Below, one piece after another: positions 10,861 through 23,882 of a stretch of 64,000 nt of DNA; the stretch's first letter is position 1, and every line of letters begins with the position of its first letter. The DNA is taken from positions 18,289,506 through 18,353,505 of the forward strand of contig CM068379.1 of the NCBI GenBank assembly GCA_034770075.1. Reading direction: 5' to 3'. The notes beneath the pieces are model-generated. The model did no database searches. It had not been told where the DNA came from and saw nothing but the letters and a program-made list of their open reading frames with translations. Source of the DNA: Aralia elata. Taxonomy: Eukaryota > Streptophyta > Magnoliopsida > Apiales > Araliaceae. The position numbers and the translations under genes were made by a program.

Positions 10861-12099
10861 TTTGATAAGCCAAAACAAAGAACAGGGGAGAGGAACAGAG
10901 AAAATTGTGAGAGTTCTTGGAAAATTGAGAGGAAAGTTCTGAAAATTAAAAGAGGAAGAAGATTTATCAAGCAATCTGTATCATCGTCTAGATAATCTAA
11001 GCAAGAATCAAAGGTAAAAACCTAACTTTGAGTTCTTAATTTTATATTCTTTGAGTTTTCTTTAAAATGGATTTTGGTTGATGATTTGATGAGATGATGG
11101 ATATATATAAGTTTATAGATGTGTATAATCTGTTGTGTTACATCAATAGATGATTTTGTAGTATCAAATTCATGAAAACATGAATTAGAAGAAGAAAATT
11201 GAGTTTTGTAGTAATATGTATATTTTAGTTTATTTTGAGACTAAAATTGATGGTTAATTCATGTATAAAATCTATAATTGATGATGGATTATGTTAGTGT
11301 TCTGAGAAACGAAAACGTTGCAAGTTGAATCAACCAAATTGGTTGAGTAACGAATCTGTAGTGATCGATTACGCTAAATTGTAAAAGTTTATAAAAACTA
11401 GAATGAATTGTGATTTTAAGCCTTTAAATTGGTTCTTCAAGATGTTTAAGATGTTAGAATTGTTATAAACATGTTGCGATTTGGTTATTCTATGTATATA
11501 TCATATGTGATTGCTTAATTTAGTGATTTGGGTGAAGAAATTTCGTGTTTTTGGGTTGGGAATTCTGCAGTTCGCGAAATGCAGAATCCGAAATTCATGA
11601 AGCTCGCCCCGGCGAGCTCATTAAGTCAAATTTCTCGCCCCGGCGAGAGTTTTGTACTAAGTTTTCTCGCCCCGGCGAGAGCTCGCCCTTGCGGGAGTTT
11701 TGTGTAAAAATTTTCTCGCCCCGGCGGCAATTGCAGAAATGGAAAATTTTCTTGTTTTTAATTCTTTTCTTTTTGGTCATGCTATGTTACCCTAAACAAG
11801 ATTTACTTAGCTAAATGGTTAAGTGTCGATTAAAGTGAGACGCAATAAAATGAAGGTTTATAGGGAGAATTTAATTTCTAAGTTGAGAATTGTATAGAGA
11901 ATAAAATGGAGGATTATGAAATGTTAAGTAGAATTAATACTAAGTGTTGCTATGTGGCTAATAAATGATGTGCATGATTATATATATATTGTGTAGGATA
12001 CATGACGTGCAGATAAATATAAGCTGGTTATGGTAATTGATAATCTACAAACCAGGCAAGTCTTTCAGTTCCTATTTGCTATGTGAACTTGATGTTACA
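10861..12099 (+). repeat. Deleted 3' LTR of element D
   Basis: From TTTGATAAGCC at 10861 it follows the 5' LTR from about 7147 onward, including the donor-like AAAGGTAAAA and the palindrome block (11560-11745, about five CTCGCC units). It then breaks at GATGTTA (about 12097), joining the terminal CA. The start of this LTR and the polypurine tract are missing. Both junctions share 4-5 bases with the lost partner sequence. Confidence 0.85.
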
Positions 12100-14318
12100 G
12101 CAGCGCCATTCATCAAGAAACCCAGATTTCTGGGCTTCTTCAGCGCGAGCAATCCGACCTCTCCTCCTTCCAATCTTCATATCTCCTTCAATACACGTTC
12201 AAATTGGTCCATTTCGGACTCTATGGACTCCTAACTTATGGGGCTACAACATACCAAAAATTCAAAGCTACCCATTAACATTAACACATCTAAATTTTTG
12301 ACCAAAACTTAGAGTTCATACTCTGTTTTGGTGTTCTTGGTGTTCTTCACCAAAATCAACACCAAATCTTCGTTTTTACACCTTTTTACTTTATTTCAGT
12401 TGGGTTAGCTTCGTAACGCATGGAACTACAATTCCATAAAAACAAATAAATTAAACCAACACAGAATCTAAGTTCCAAAGTCCCCTAAAGTTGTCCGAAG
12501 TTCCAAGGTTCCATTTTTTGTCCAAAGTTCATCCTCCATTAAACAAAGGTACGGATTTTTTTCATTTTTGTTCCACTTTAATGTTATTAATGGCTTACAT
12601 AATCTCTTAAAAATATTTACAAACAATCACAAGCAACAACAACAACAGAAATTGCCTCAAAAATCATTCGTGAGCTAAAAAGCTCTAAAAATCAAAAACT
12701 TGGAAAAACCTAACCAAAACCAATGGAAAATAGTTTAAGAAGAAGGTTTAGCTCTGTAGATCCTTCCTAGATTGTAGAGAAGCCTGCTAGGGTTGCTTGA
12801 AGCTCCTCCTCTCCTACCTTGGTTTCTCCTCCTTCCTCCCGAACCTCTTTTCTCCTTCTTCTTCTTTCCAGTTTTCTTCTCTTCCCTCTCAACATTAACT
12901 CTCCCTCTCTATCATCTCTACATCTCTCTCTATTCTCTGCAACCAACTTGGAGGGGGAAAGAGCAGACTTGGAATGTGAGAGAATGGATGGCTTCATATG
13001 ATGGAGGGAGTGACACCCGAGCTTCTTGATTTTTTGTTTTAAGGAGGATGTTTCTCAAATGAGAAATTCCATGTATCGGTTACTACTAATGCCCAACACC
13101 TTGTCGGCTCCACCCTTCTGATTGGCTAATGGGTCTAAATGGTTCCCAAATTGCACATCACACCCAAAAATACATTCGAATACTCCCACTTTTGTACCAA
13201 ATTTGGTCAACAACTCTACCCAAAATTAAAATGGGTAGTCTCATAAAATATTGAGACGCGTAAAAATAATAATTATATAGTTTGTCCATTTATTTGGAAC
13301 ACCCATATTAAACATTTCGGATACGATATAAATCTCGTTCGGGCTCAACTAAAATTTTCGACGCTTGGAAAAATTATTTCTTCGCGAACACGTCTTAACG
13401 AAATTAATAGAACTCGAAAAAGACGTAAAAATATTCAGGCGTGAATAGTGTCTCAGGAAATGTGCCTAATGAATAGTGATTTAGTGATTTTTCGCGAGAT
13501 CAATCTATTCATTCCCACGCAATAACAACACTTAAAACCAACACATATACATAATCCAGGTTATAAAATAACCTCAAAATACCTCTCATAAAAATAATAT
13601 TTAATCCATTTAATAATATTAATAAACCCAATTTATAAGGCTATTAACGATTCGCGATCGCTGCTCTTCTCAATTAAATCCCCATAATCATATACATCAA
13701 CGTACATATATTACACCCATATTTGGGTTAATGCCTTACGCCAAATAACTCGTTCAATAATAATATCCTTCAACTATTTATTTAATTCAATAAATAGTAC
13801 TCTAGCGATATTTTTCGAAACCACCATATTAGCTTATACGAAAACTTTCATACTTACTAATCATCGCCTACACATAATCTAAGTCATAATATAACCTTTA
13901 AACACTTAACACATAATATTGTTAATAAAAGTCTATTTTATTCAATAATATTTATAAGTTCGAATTACCAAGTTACCCACGACTTACGATCGTTACATTC
14001 TTCTTTCTTTCTTCCTCATCATCATTATAGCTCACTCCGAACTTAAATTCGAGTTTTGACTTCCTTCTACAAAATTATACGCTTCGTCAGTTAGTCCATA
14101 CTAATTAAATTAATTAGCTTTGACTAACTATTAGACCTCATCTCATCACTTAATCTATAATAAATATATAATACACATATATTTATTCTCTTATTACATA
14201 AATAACATAAAAAATATATAGCACATAAATATTTTACATTCAACCCGCTACACTTCATAATAAGAATTTTATTAAATTCTTATTTTAATTTTATTATCGA
14301 AAAATCTGGGTTGTCACA
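12100..14318 (-). repeat. LTR G, right fragment (minus strand)
   Basis: Read on the minus strand it begins TGTGACAACCCAGATTTTTC at 14318. Much of its middle matches element E's LTR inverted, for example the blocks near 12200 (against about 4180) and 13200 (against about 3150), but the AT-rich start differs. It has a CCCAGA-TT-TCTGGG hairpin at 12121-12134. No polypurine tract adjoins 14318, so this is the start of a 5' LTR or of a solo LTR. Reading frames at about 12770-13030 are pyrimidine-rich leader, not genes. Confidence 0.75.
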
Positions 14319-14734
14319 GTTGTAGAGCTGTTAGGATAACTAACCTAACAAAGCACATCTTGTAAGGTCCATGAGAAAAAAGGAACATTTTTTACGAAGA
14401 TAAGTTTCAGTCAAACAGTATAATAAATAGCCGTTGACAAACATTTAATGCTTTTGTCCTGACGCCACTTATCTATTGGATATAGCTCTTTGTCTCTACT
14501 GATTTCACAAATGACAGAAAGTTGGTAGATTTCAAAACTCTTAATCAGACCAAGACACATGTCTCTATGGACAATCATCAACGATCAGATTTTAAAGAGC
14601 TTATAAATACCAAATCATTCATAAATAAAAAGGTTAATCATTCACGAACTTGAAAATCTTAAGTGAATAAGTGCTCTACCAAAGCAGCCTGCAAGTACTT
14701 TACTGAAGAATAAAGCATTCTACGTTTGCTGCAC
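14319..14734 (+). repeat. SIRE/Maximus-like copia LTR fragment, left part
   Basis: A TGTTAGG word lies at 14329 and a likely TATA box (CTTATAAATACC) near 14605. The sequence resumes after element C at 23883. I assign it to copia because its continuation shares ordered words with the copia LTR at 33561-34974, such as GACTTGAA.AGTTCTTTGT and AGGATCTATTCAA-like ends. Its left limit against LTR G is abrupt. Confidence 0.5.
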
Positions 14735-17700
14735 TGTAACGACCCCAAAATTTTAACAATCTAACTTTCAACATCGGTCGTTCACAATACATCAATCTTC
14801 TGTTAAATTTGTCATTATTCGATGACACAATCATTAATATGCGTAATAACTTAAAACTATTCTATTACAAATTGTCCTCGTTCCCAAAACTTTCAACCTT
14901 TACGTCTAAATATCTTAGAATCATGACAATATTATGATTCGCTTTGTCGAACTTACTATATAAGATTACATCTCAATATACACTCTGCAACTCAACATAA
15001 ATACATTTAACAAAAATCTTAACATAGCTCAAGTATTAACTTCAACTCGAACATCTAATCTTCATGCATCATTTTGATCCACGTCATTTAGGTAGCACAT
15101 AACTTTACCTTGAATCCTTAACCTACAAAAATGGTTATTTGCAAGAATGAGCTCGACAGCCCAGCAAAATCTAACAGTTTTCATACATCACGTAACAAAT
15201 AATTATCATGCTCATCTTATATAACGTAAGCATCTGGGTAAACATAACTTACATCTTGTACGTCACATATCAAGTAGAGATTGAATTCCATAATTCAATC
15301 AACATTCTTTACTCAATCAAGGAAGTCATATATTGACTTTAACATTTCGTACTCACAATATATGTAACACGTCATGCTCTTTACAGTATAAATTTAAAGA
15401 AATTAATCATCAAGTTCACATAACAAATAGGAACTAAAAGACTTATCTGGCTCGTAGATTACCAATTACCATAAACAGCTTATACTTATCTGCACCTCAT
15501 GTATCCTACACAATATATAATCATTTACATCATTCATTAGACACTAGTAAGGTTTCACATAATGGTTTACACTATGAATAATTTGTATTCCATATTGTTC
15601 GCGCCTTATAGATGATTTACGCGATTAACTCTAAAACATTTCTCTTCGTTGCGTAGTTTGATAACATTAAGACCTTCATCATCATCCATCCTCGTTGGTT
15701 TATAAAAACCTCATTCTATATCTTATATTATTCATTTCAATAGATTCAAAACACTATTTAAGTGCATTAACAATTTACACGGCGCTTCGACGTTTAACAC
15801 CTAACTTGCCTCCTTCGTACATGCTTAGCATACTCATACACTTATCTAATTCATCATTGATTAATGCTAATCATCATTATAATTCATAATGATCATGTTT
15901 TAAAACTTAGAACATCATTTTACATTGTTGGGAGCATTACGCGTGCTTACACGTATGTCCGACAACCTCCATTTGCAATCAATTGCACGCCAGTCTTAAA
16001 AATGACTATTTTACGACCTGTTATAGACCTCAAATACAAAAACTTATTAAACGGAAGTTGTAGGTTTATCTCTTATCTTTTCGAATCATCTTGAATCATC
16101 CAATTCCAAGTTCGTATGAAAATGTTATGACCATTTTACTACAGGAGGTCAAACCAGTCCAGGCCTACATTGAGCCCGGCGCAGCTGCGCCCATATTGGC
16201 TTAGGTTCCGGTGCAGCTGCGCCCAAGCGCACACACAGAACCTGCAATTTGCAGCAAACTCTGTTCTAACCAAAAATCCAACACATCTAACACTTAAGGA
16301 CCCATTTAGCCAATCTCAGATGTTATAAACTTAATAAACACCAAACTAAACATGTTCAAACAGGATTCAAATTTCATGTTTATGCTCTTTTTTTATATTT
16401 TGACATTTTAACGAAATCAAACACCATGAAGTCGTTTTTCAACCAAATTGGTTGATTCAACTTGCTTTGTTTTCGTTTATCAAAGTATTAACAATATCCA
16501 CCTTCAATTTCGGATTCTTTACCTAAATTCATAACCAATTTTAGTCTCAAAATAGACCAAAATATACATATTACTACAAAACTCAATATTTCTCTTCTAA
16601 CACATGTTTTCATGAATTTGATTACCGGAAACTCAATTATAAACATCATAGAACAGATTATATAAACCCATGAACATATATAATAGATTCTTCCACTAAC
16701 TAGTCATCAAACCCAATTACAGAAAACTAGTTCTAGCAAAATAAGAACTAGAAACTTTAAAATTTACCTTTGATTCTTCTAAATTTAGACTAAGTTAGAT
16801 GATTAGATGATTATCATTCATCTTCCTTTCTTGTTCCTCCAAAATTTCTCTTCTTCCATTTTCACAGAACTCTCTCAATTTCAATTTCTCTCTTCCTCTC
16901 TTTTGTGTTCTGTATTTTCTCCTGATAACTTTTAACGTATAAGTCCCTTAGCAGTTACAGGAAAATATAAGGTCACAAGACCTTGTTTGGCTAGATTAGT
17001 ATAACCCATTCTTAATTTATTTCTATAAAACTCTTACTATATGATACATTTGTCACACTAAAATTTAATTAAATACAAATAACTCTTCTTATTAATAATT
17101 CAATTATTCCATACCAATAAAATTATAACAATTAATTTAGTCACAAAAAATATAATTTTTATTTAATAAATAATTTTGTTTAATAAAATCATTTTTCACT
17201 TAATAAATAATTTTATTTAATAAAATTATTCATCCTCTCATTTAATAAATTATCAACATCTTATCAACATCCATGCATAATAAAATACGCATCAAGTATA
17301 AAAATATTTATCATCACTTTACTTAATATTCTCATACAAACAACTTATCACACAATATTCTCATCAAATATTTATTTTATTAAATAAATATCCCAATTAA
17401 AATATTTATTCTACTCAATAAATATTTTATCTATTTACGAAATTCACAATTGTAATACATTAACATGTAACATATTGTTTTCTCGTTTTATCAAAACAAA
17501 TATATATTTACATTAATTCACTATTTTAATTAAGTGAATTACTCTCATTATTTATTAAACCTCATTTTTCAATACACAAATATATATTTCTCTTTTATAT
17601 CCACACTTAACCACTTCACATCGAATCATATATTTAAAAAAATATATAACACATATATTTATTTATTCAAATCCAATACCTCGCATAATAAGAATTTATT

Positions 17701-17745
17701 TATTAAATTCTCATTTAATAATTACTGAGAATTTGAGTTGTCACA
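14735..17745 (-). repeat. 3' LTR of element C (3011 bp)
   Basis: Plus-strand limits TGTAACGACCCC at 14735 and GTTGTCACA at 17745. It is closely similar to the right LTR with scattered differences. It holds a perfect 14-bp palindrome GGCGCAGCTGCGCC at 16178-16191, followed by a partial copy and CTGCAA-A-TTGCAG near 16240. Confidence 0.9.
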
Positions 17746-17790
17746 TCATTCCCTCATTACAAGGATTCTGTCCTCGGAATCACCGAAACC
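17746..17790 (-). other. Polypurine tract region of C
   Basis: On the minus strand GGACAGAATCC leads to AATGAGGGAATGA directly before the 3' LTR. It is weaker than E's tract but in the same context, which fixes element orientation. Confidence 0.7.
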
Positions 17791-20700
17791 CTCCTTACTC
17801 GATTTTCATTCAATCTCTTTCACAATTTTATAGTTGAATAACTTCAACGCATTACCTATTATAGGTTTTATAATTTATACACCACTCATTTCTCAATAAA
17901 TTTTTGTAGGTTCTAATCTTCATAATCTTTATCTCAACTCGATATTATTCCGAGTATTACATATTTTTTTAACTCATTCATTACCTTTTTCAAAGGATCA
18001 TCGTCATAGGCTCAATTTATAAACAGTCATAATATTACATTCACCCCTTCTTCTAAGAATTTTGTCCCCGAAATTTTAACTTACTAATATTCGTTCTTTC
18101 CATCTATCAAAATGGACTTTACGCTAATCTTTACTTATTCATTAGGTTCTATGACCAAAATCTTGCTCTAAGGATCTTTCTAAGATCATCGCATTCTTCA
18201 CATCATCCGCTTCTTAAAATTTCTCATCATTACTCCTCATCAGCTAAATTTATCTCTTCCCTTTCTAAAATTTCATTTCTTAGTTGCTCAATTCACTCAT
18301 CACTACTTTTCACATTCTTCAGCTTACTTCTTTCTAAGGAATATCCTCCTTACCACATTCACCTTTCAAAATAATAAGAACCTTCCACAATTGAACAATA
18401 ATTGGGAAGCAATATGAATAACTCAGGAACTTCAAATATTCATTCAAGAACTTTCAATATCATGCTGAGGAATCGTAAAGACTTGAACCTTGTCCTAGGT
18501 TAACAGATATTTCTACTGTAACCTTTAACAGTCAAAGACTATGGACCATCTCTTCTCGTACTCCAGGTGATCAGCCCTTCGTACTATGTATTGTGCACAT
18601 ACATATTAACGCTATTACGTATCCCCCATTATAGGGTTGGTTCACCTCAGACTTAATACAAATTTCGCACCAGAATAAACTGGTTTGGCATAAATTCTCA
18701 AAGAATTCTTAAACTTCATAAATATCTTTCAACGGTCGTCTAGCTGAATCAATTAGCATAGACCCTGAACAACAATTCAGACATTAGTCAAAACATTTTT
18801 AACCAATTCAATTGGCATATCTTTTCATAGCTTAAAATAAAACCAAAATTCTTTTATGACGTCATGATACCGTACCGTCTTAATAGTACGTTGAGAATGC
18901 CGTCATTTTAGGACTTTATCATACTACATCATACCATAATGGGTTGACGATCCTTCGATCACATCTAACACTAGGTTCAGTTGCATTGATGACTCAGTCG
19001 TTCAAAATACATTTTGATAATTTCAAATCATTTTTGTCTAGCTGAAACAATTAGAATAGACGTACAAATAATAGCACCTCTTTAAAACTCATTGGCTCAA
19101 ACATTGACCCAATATATTTTTGAAAATTCAAAATTGCAAATTTCAGCACGATGTCAATAAATTTTGAAAATCTAGCTTAGCTAGAAGATTTGGAATATCA
19201 ATTTTCTCTCCATCAACTTCAATCTTTACTCCATTGCTCCATTACTCAATCATCATATCATTCTTCAATATCATCAATGCTCTCTATTCCATAACATTTC
19301 TATACCCAATGTAGTTCATCAAACTTACCACACTTTGGAAGTTCAGGAACTTACCATAATCATATGGTTTTAGGAACTTATCCTAGTCAGACCAAAATCG
19401 TCCATTCGCTGAGGGGTTCCACCATACGATTATGAGTCACGATCCTACCATAAGTATTAGTTTTAAGAACCATACCTAATCTTAATATTCTCTAACTATC
19501 AAATATAAATATGAGAAAAAAATTACCTTCTCGTCATACGTATATCGATAGTGCGACAACAATATTTCAATGATTATCAATATAAGAAGCTAAGTGGTTG
19601 TCGAACCAACTCGACCACTAACCAATATAGGAAGCTGAGTGGTTATTAAACCATGCACAAATCCCGTCCCATACCAGGATTTGTTCAACTCAACCACTCT
19701 ATTAATATAGGAAGCTAAGTAGTTCTCAAACCAAGCACAAATTCCCGTCCCATACCAGGAATCGTACAACTCAGCCACTAACATGAGTCCTCAATTGAAA
19801 TCCCACCTAATTTCATCTTGCTCTTAACTTAACTCTTTGCTTGATATGAATTTCTCGTATTTCATCATCCATAAGTCCTCGTGAGTTTATCTCGTAATAT
19901 TTCATAGTACCATCTCTTTATAGCATCATGCTATAACTATTCAATCATTTAAGATCCTCTGACATTTTATAACTTTAGCAGATCACATCGTGATCTCGTT
20001 CCATCATCATCTCCTCTTACGATTCTTTCTTATCTCATGATCGTCTCACCTACGATCTTCTTTATTCTTCTCTTTAATCACATTATTTTATGATTAATCA
20101 ACTCACGTGTTCCTTGTTCTTTTAGCTCTTCAGGTTCTTCTTTGAACCTAATCATTTTATCATAATCTTGTCTCACATGAATTCTCTAAACTCTATTTGA
20201 GTTCATCCTTATCATTAATACCATTTTCATCTTATATACATCGTCTATTTAATAACACCATCTTTATTACTGGAGTCAGGTAACTCCTAGTTCTCATCTT
20301 TTATAACTCTTCAATATTCTTCTTTGAATCTTCTTGTTTATATATTAATTCTTCCTTTAAGAATCTCTAACTTCATTCATATTATTCAATATTTTATTCG
20401 AGTTTACTTCGCGTCATTCGCATTTTCTTCTTATAACGTTTCTAGGACTTAACTCATCTCATGCATCTACCTATATAAAAGAATCACTTCTTAATCATAC
20501 ACATCCATAATTCTATACTTGATACACATCGAATCTCTAACAGTGTTCAGTACAGTACCTGAGTGGTTTCCCACAAACAACCAACAAACTAGTCCCCGTC
20601 TCGTCTACAGTGTCTTGCACAACGAGGTAGATCGGTCGCTAGTTCGTATCAACCTCCGCTCTCTAAAGAAATTGTTTAGCCCAGATACCATACATCAACC

Positions 20701-20823
20701 ATTAAAGAATACGATTGCACCATAATTATACTTCACTTATTATTCTTTAACCCCTCTCATCTTCACCACTTTTTTCTAAGGTTATAGCCTAAGGTACTCG
20801 TACCTAAGGTTTCTAACCTATTA

Positions 20824-20835
20824 GCTCTAATACCA
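20824..20835 (-). other. Primer-binding site of C
   Basis: Minus strand TGGTATTAGAGC, one mismatch to the initiator tRNA-Met complement, two bases inside the 5' LTR. Confidence 0.85.
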
Positions 20836-20837
20836 AC

Positions 20838-23800
20838 TGTAACGACCCCAAAATTTTAACAATCTAACTTTCAACAATGGTCGTTCACAATACATCAATC
20901 TTCTGTTAAATTTGTCATTATACGATGACATAATCATTAATATGCAGAATAACTTAAAACTATTCTATTACAAATTGTCCTCGTTCCCAAAACTTTCAAC
21001 CTTTACGTCTAAATATCTTAGAATCATGACAATATTATGATTCGCTTTGTCGAACTTACTATATAAGATTACATCTCAATATACACTTTGCAACTCAACA
21101 TAAATACATTTAACAAAAATCTTAACATAGCTCAAGTATTAACTTCAACTAGAACATCTAATCTCCATGCATCATTTTGATCCACGTCATTTAGGTAGCA
21201 CATAACTTTACCTTGAATCCTTAACCTACAAAAATGGTTATTTGCAAGAATGAGCTCCACAACCCAGCAAAATCTAACAGTTTTCATACATTACGTAGCA
21301 CATAATTATCATGCTCATCTAATATAACGTAAGCATCTAGGTAAACATAACTTACATGTTGTACGTCACATATCAAGTAGAGATTGAATTCCATAATTCA
21401 ATCAACATTCTTTACTCAATCAAGGAAGTCATATATTGACTTTAACATTTCGTACTCACAATATATGTAACACGTCATGCTCTTTACAGTACAAATTTAA
21501 AGCAGTTAATCATCGAGTTCACATAATAAATAGGAACTGAAAGACTTGTCTCGCTCGTAGATTACCAATTACCATAAACAGCTTATACTTATCTGCACCT
21601 CATGTATCCTACACAATATATAATCATTTACATCATTCACTAGACACTAGTAAGGTTTCACATAATGGTTTACACTAAGAATAATTTGTATTCCATATTG
21701 TTCGCGCCTTATAGATGATTTACGTGATTAACTCTAAAACATTTCTCGTCGTTGCGTAGTTTGATAACATTAAGACCTTCATCATCATCCATCCTCGTTG
21801 GTTTATAAAAACCTCATTCTATATCTTATAATATTCATTTCAATAGATTCAAAACACTATTTAAGTGCATTAAAAATTTACGCGGCGCTTCGACGTTTAA
21901 CGCCTAACTTGCCTCATTCGTACATGTTTAGCATACTCATACACTTATCTAATTCATCATTGATTAATGCTAATCATCATTATAATTCAGAATGATCATG
22001 TTTTAAAACTTAGAACATCATTTTACATTGTTGGGAGCATTACGCGTGCTTACACGTATGTCCGACAAAGATTTGCAATCAATTGCACGTCAGTCTTAAA
22101 AATGACTATTTTAGGACCTGTTATAGACCTCAAATACAAAAACTTATTAAAAGGAAGTTGTAGGTCTATCTCTTATCTTTCCGAATCATCTTGAATCATC
22201 CAATTTCAAGTTCGTATGAAAATGTTATGACCATTTTACTACAGGAGGTCAAACCAGTCCAGGCCTACATTGAGCCCGGCGCAGCTGCGCCCATATTGGC
22301 TTAGGTTCCGGTGCAGCTGCGCCCAAGCGCACACACAGAACCTGCAATTTGCAGCAAACTCTGCTCTAACCAAAAATCCAACACATCTAACACTTAAGGA
22401 CTCATTTAGCCAATCTCAGATGTTATAAACTTAATAAACACCAAACTAAACATGTACCAACACTATTTCACCATCTTAAAATGTTCAAACACGATTCAAA
22501 TTTCATGCTTATGCTCTTTTTCATATTTTTGACATTTTAACGAAATCAAACACCATGAATTCGTTTTTCAACCAAATTGGTTGATTCAACTTGCTTTGTT
22601 TTCGTTTATCAAAGTATTAATAATATCCACCTTCAATTTCGGATTCTTTACCTAAATTCATAACCAATTTTAGTCTCAAAATAGACCAAAATATACATAT
22701 TACTACAAAACTCAATATTTCTCTTCTAACACATGTTTTCATGAATTTGATGACCAGAAACTCAATTATAAACATCATAGAATAGATTATATAAACCCAT
22801 GAACATATATAATAGATTCTTCCACTAACTAGTCATCAAACCCAATTACAGAAAACTAGTTCTAGCAAAATAAGAACTAGAAACTTTAAAATTTACCTTT
22901 GATTCTTTTAAATTTAGACTAAGTTAGATGATTAGATGATTATCCTTCATCTTCCTTTCTTGTTCTTCCAAAATTTCTCTTCTTCCATTTTCACAGAGCT
23001 CTCTCAATTTCAATTTCTCTCTTCCTCTCTTTTGTGTTCTATATTTTCTCCTGATAACTTTTAACGTATAAGTCCCCTTAGCAGTTACAGGAAAACATAA
23101 GGTCACAAGACCTTGTTTGGCTAGATTAGTATAACCCATTCTTAATTTATTTTTATAAAACTCTTACTATATGATATATTTGTCACACTTAAATTTAATT
23201 AAATACAAATTACCCTTCTTATTAATAATTCAATTATTCCATACCAATAAAATTATAACAATTAATTTTGTCATACAAAAATATAATTTTTATTTAATAA
23301 ATAATTTTGTTTAATAAAATCATCTTTCACTTAATAAATAATTTTATTTAATAAAATTATTCATCCTCTCATTTAATAAATTATCAACATCTTATCAACA
23401 TCCATGCATAATAAAATACGCATCAAGTATAAAAATATTTATCATCACTTTACTTAATATTCTCATACAAATAAATTATCACACAATATTCTCATCAAAT
23501 TTTTATTTTATTAAATAAACATTCCAATTAAAATATTTATTCTACTCAATAAATATTTTATCTATTGACGAAATTCACAATCGTAATACATTAACATGTA
23601 ACATATTGTTTTCTCGTTTTATCAAAACAAATATATATTTACATTAATTCACTATTTTAATTAAGTGAATTACTCTCATTATTTATTAAACCTCATTTTC
23701 CAATACACAAATATATATTTCTCTTTTATATCCACACTTAACCACTTCACATCGAATCATATATTTAAAAAAAATATATAACACATATATTTATTTATTC

Positions 23801-23877
23801 AAATCCAATACCTCGCATAATAAGAATTTATTTGTTAAATTCTCACTTAATAATTACTGAGAATTTGGGTTGTCACA
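20838..23877 (-). repeat. 5' LTR of element C (3040 bp)
   Basis: Same limits as the left LTR: TGTAACGACCCC at 20838, GTTGTCACA at 23877. The palindrome is repeated at 22278-22291. It has a 33-base stretch near 22455-22487 that the left LTR lacks. Confidence 0.9.
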
Positions 23878-23882
23878 TGCAC

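Larger units (their letters stand above)
6456..12099 (+). mobile_element. Element D: non-coding gypsy-type element, internally deleted
   Basis: Begins TGTGACAACCC at 6456, ends GATGTTACA at 12099, and is flanked by the 5-bp duplication GCAGC (6451-6455, 12100-12104). It has a complete 5' LTR, a primer-binding site and about 1.8 kb of internal DNA with no gag or pol. The internal part jumps at about 10861 into the middle of the 3' LTR. That 3' LTR lacks its first ~690 bp and also about 730 bp near its end. Family member C shows what the undeleted element looks like. Non-autonomous: enzymes would have to come from a relative. Confidence 0.85.
17746..20837 (-). other. Non-coding internal region of element C
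   Basis: Rich in short hairpins: TTGAA/TTCAA near 17834, ACCTA/TAGGT near 17854, GATCTT/AAGATC near 18173, and the mirror of D's array at about 19850-20370 (for example AGGTTC/GAACCT at 20132-20149). The part at about 18500-18700 resembles the downstream part of LTRs A, B and F inverted (GGTGATCAGCCC, TATAGGGTTG). Small frames 19590-19784 (-) and 20519-20725 (+) have equal-length partners in D. No retroviral protein is encoded. Confidence 0.75.
14735..23877 (-). mobile_element. Element C: full-length non-autonomous gypsy-type element (9.1 kb)
   Basis: The duplication TGCAC (14730-14734, 23878-23882) is perfect. On the minus strand: 5' LTR 23877-20838, primer-binding site, 3.1 kb internal, polypurine tract, 3' LTR 17745-14735. 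No gag, protease, RT or integrase can be read in any frame, so this is a large non-coding derivative (LARD-like). It shares LTR and internal sequence with D, including the hairpin region and small frames. It inserted into the copia LTR. Confidence 0.9.

Noticed and set aside
12767..13029. Overlapping frames on both strands (76-78 codons)
   Set aside because: Low-complexity purine/pyrimidine leader of LTR G; no homologous frame in LTR E.
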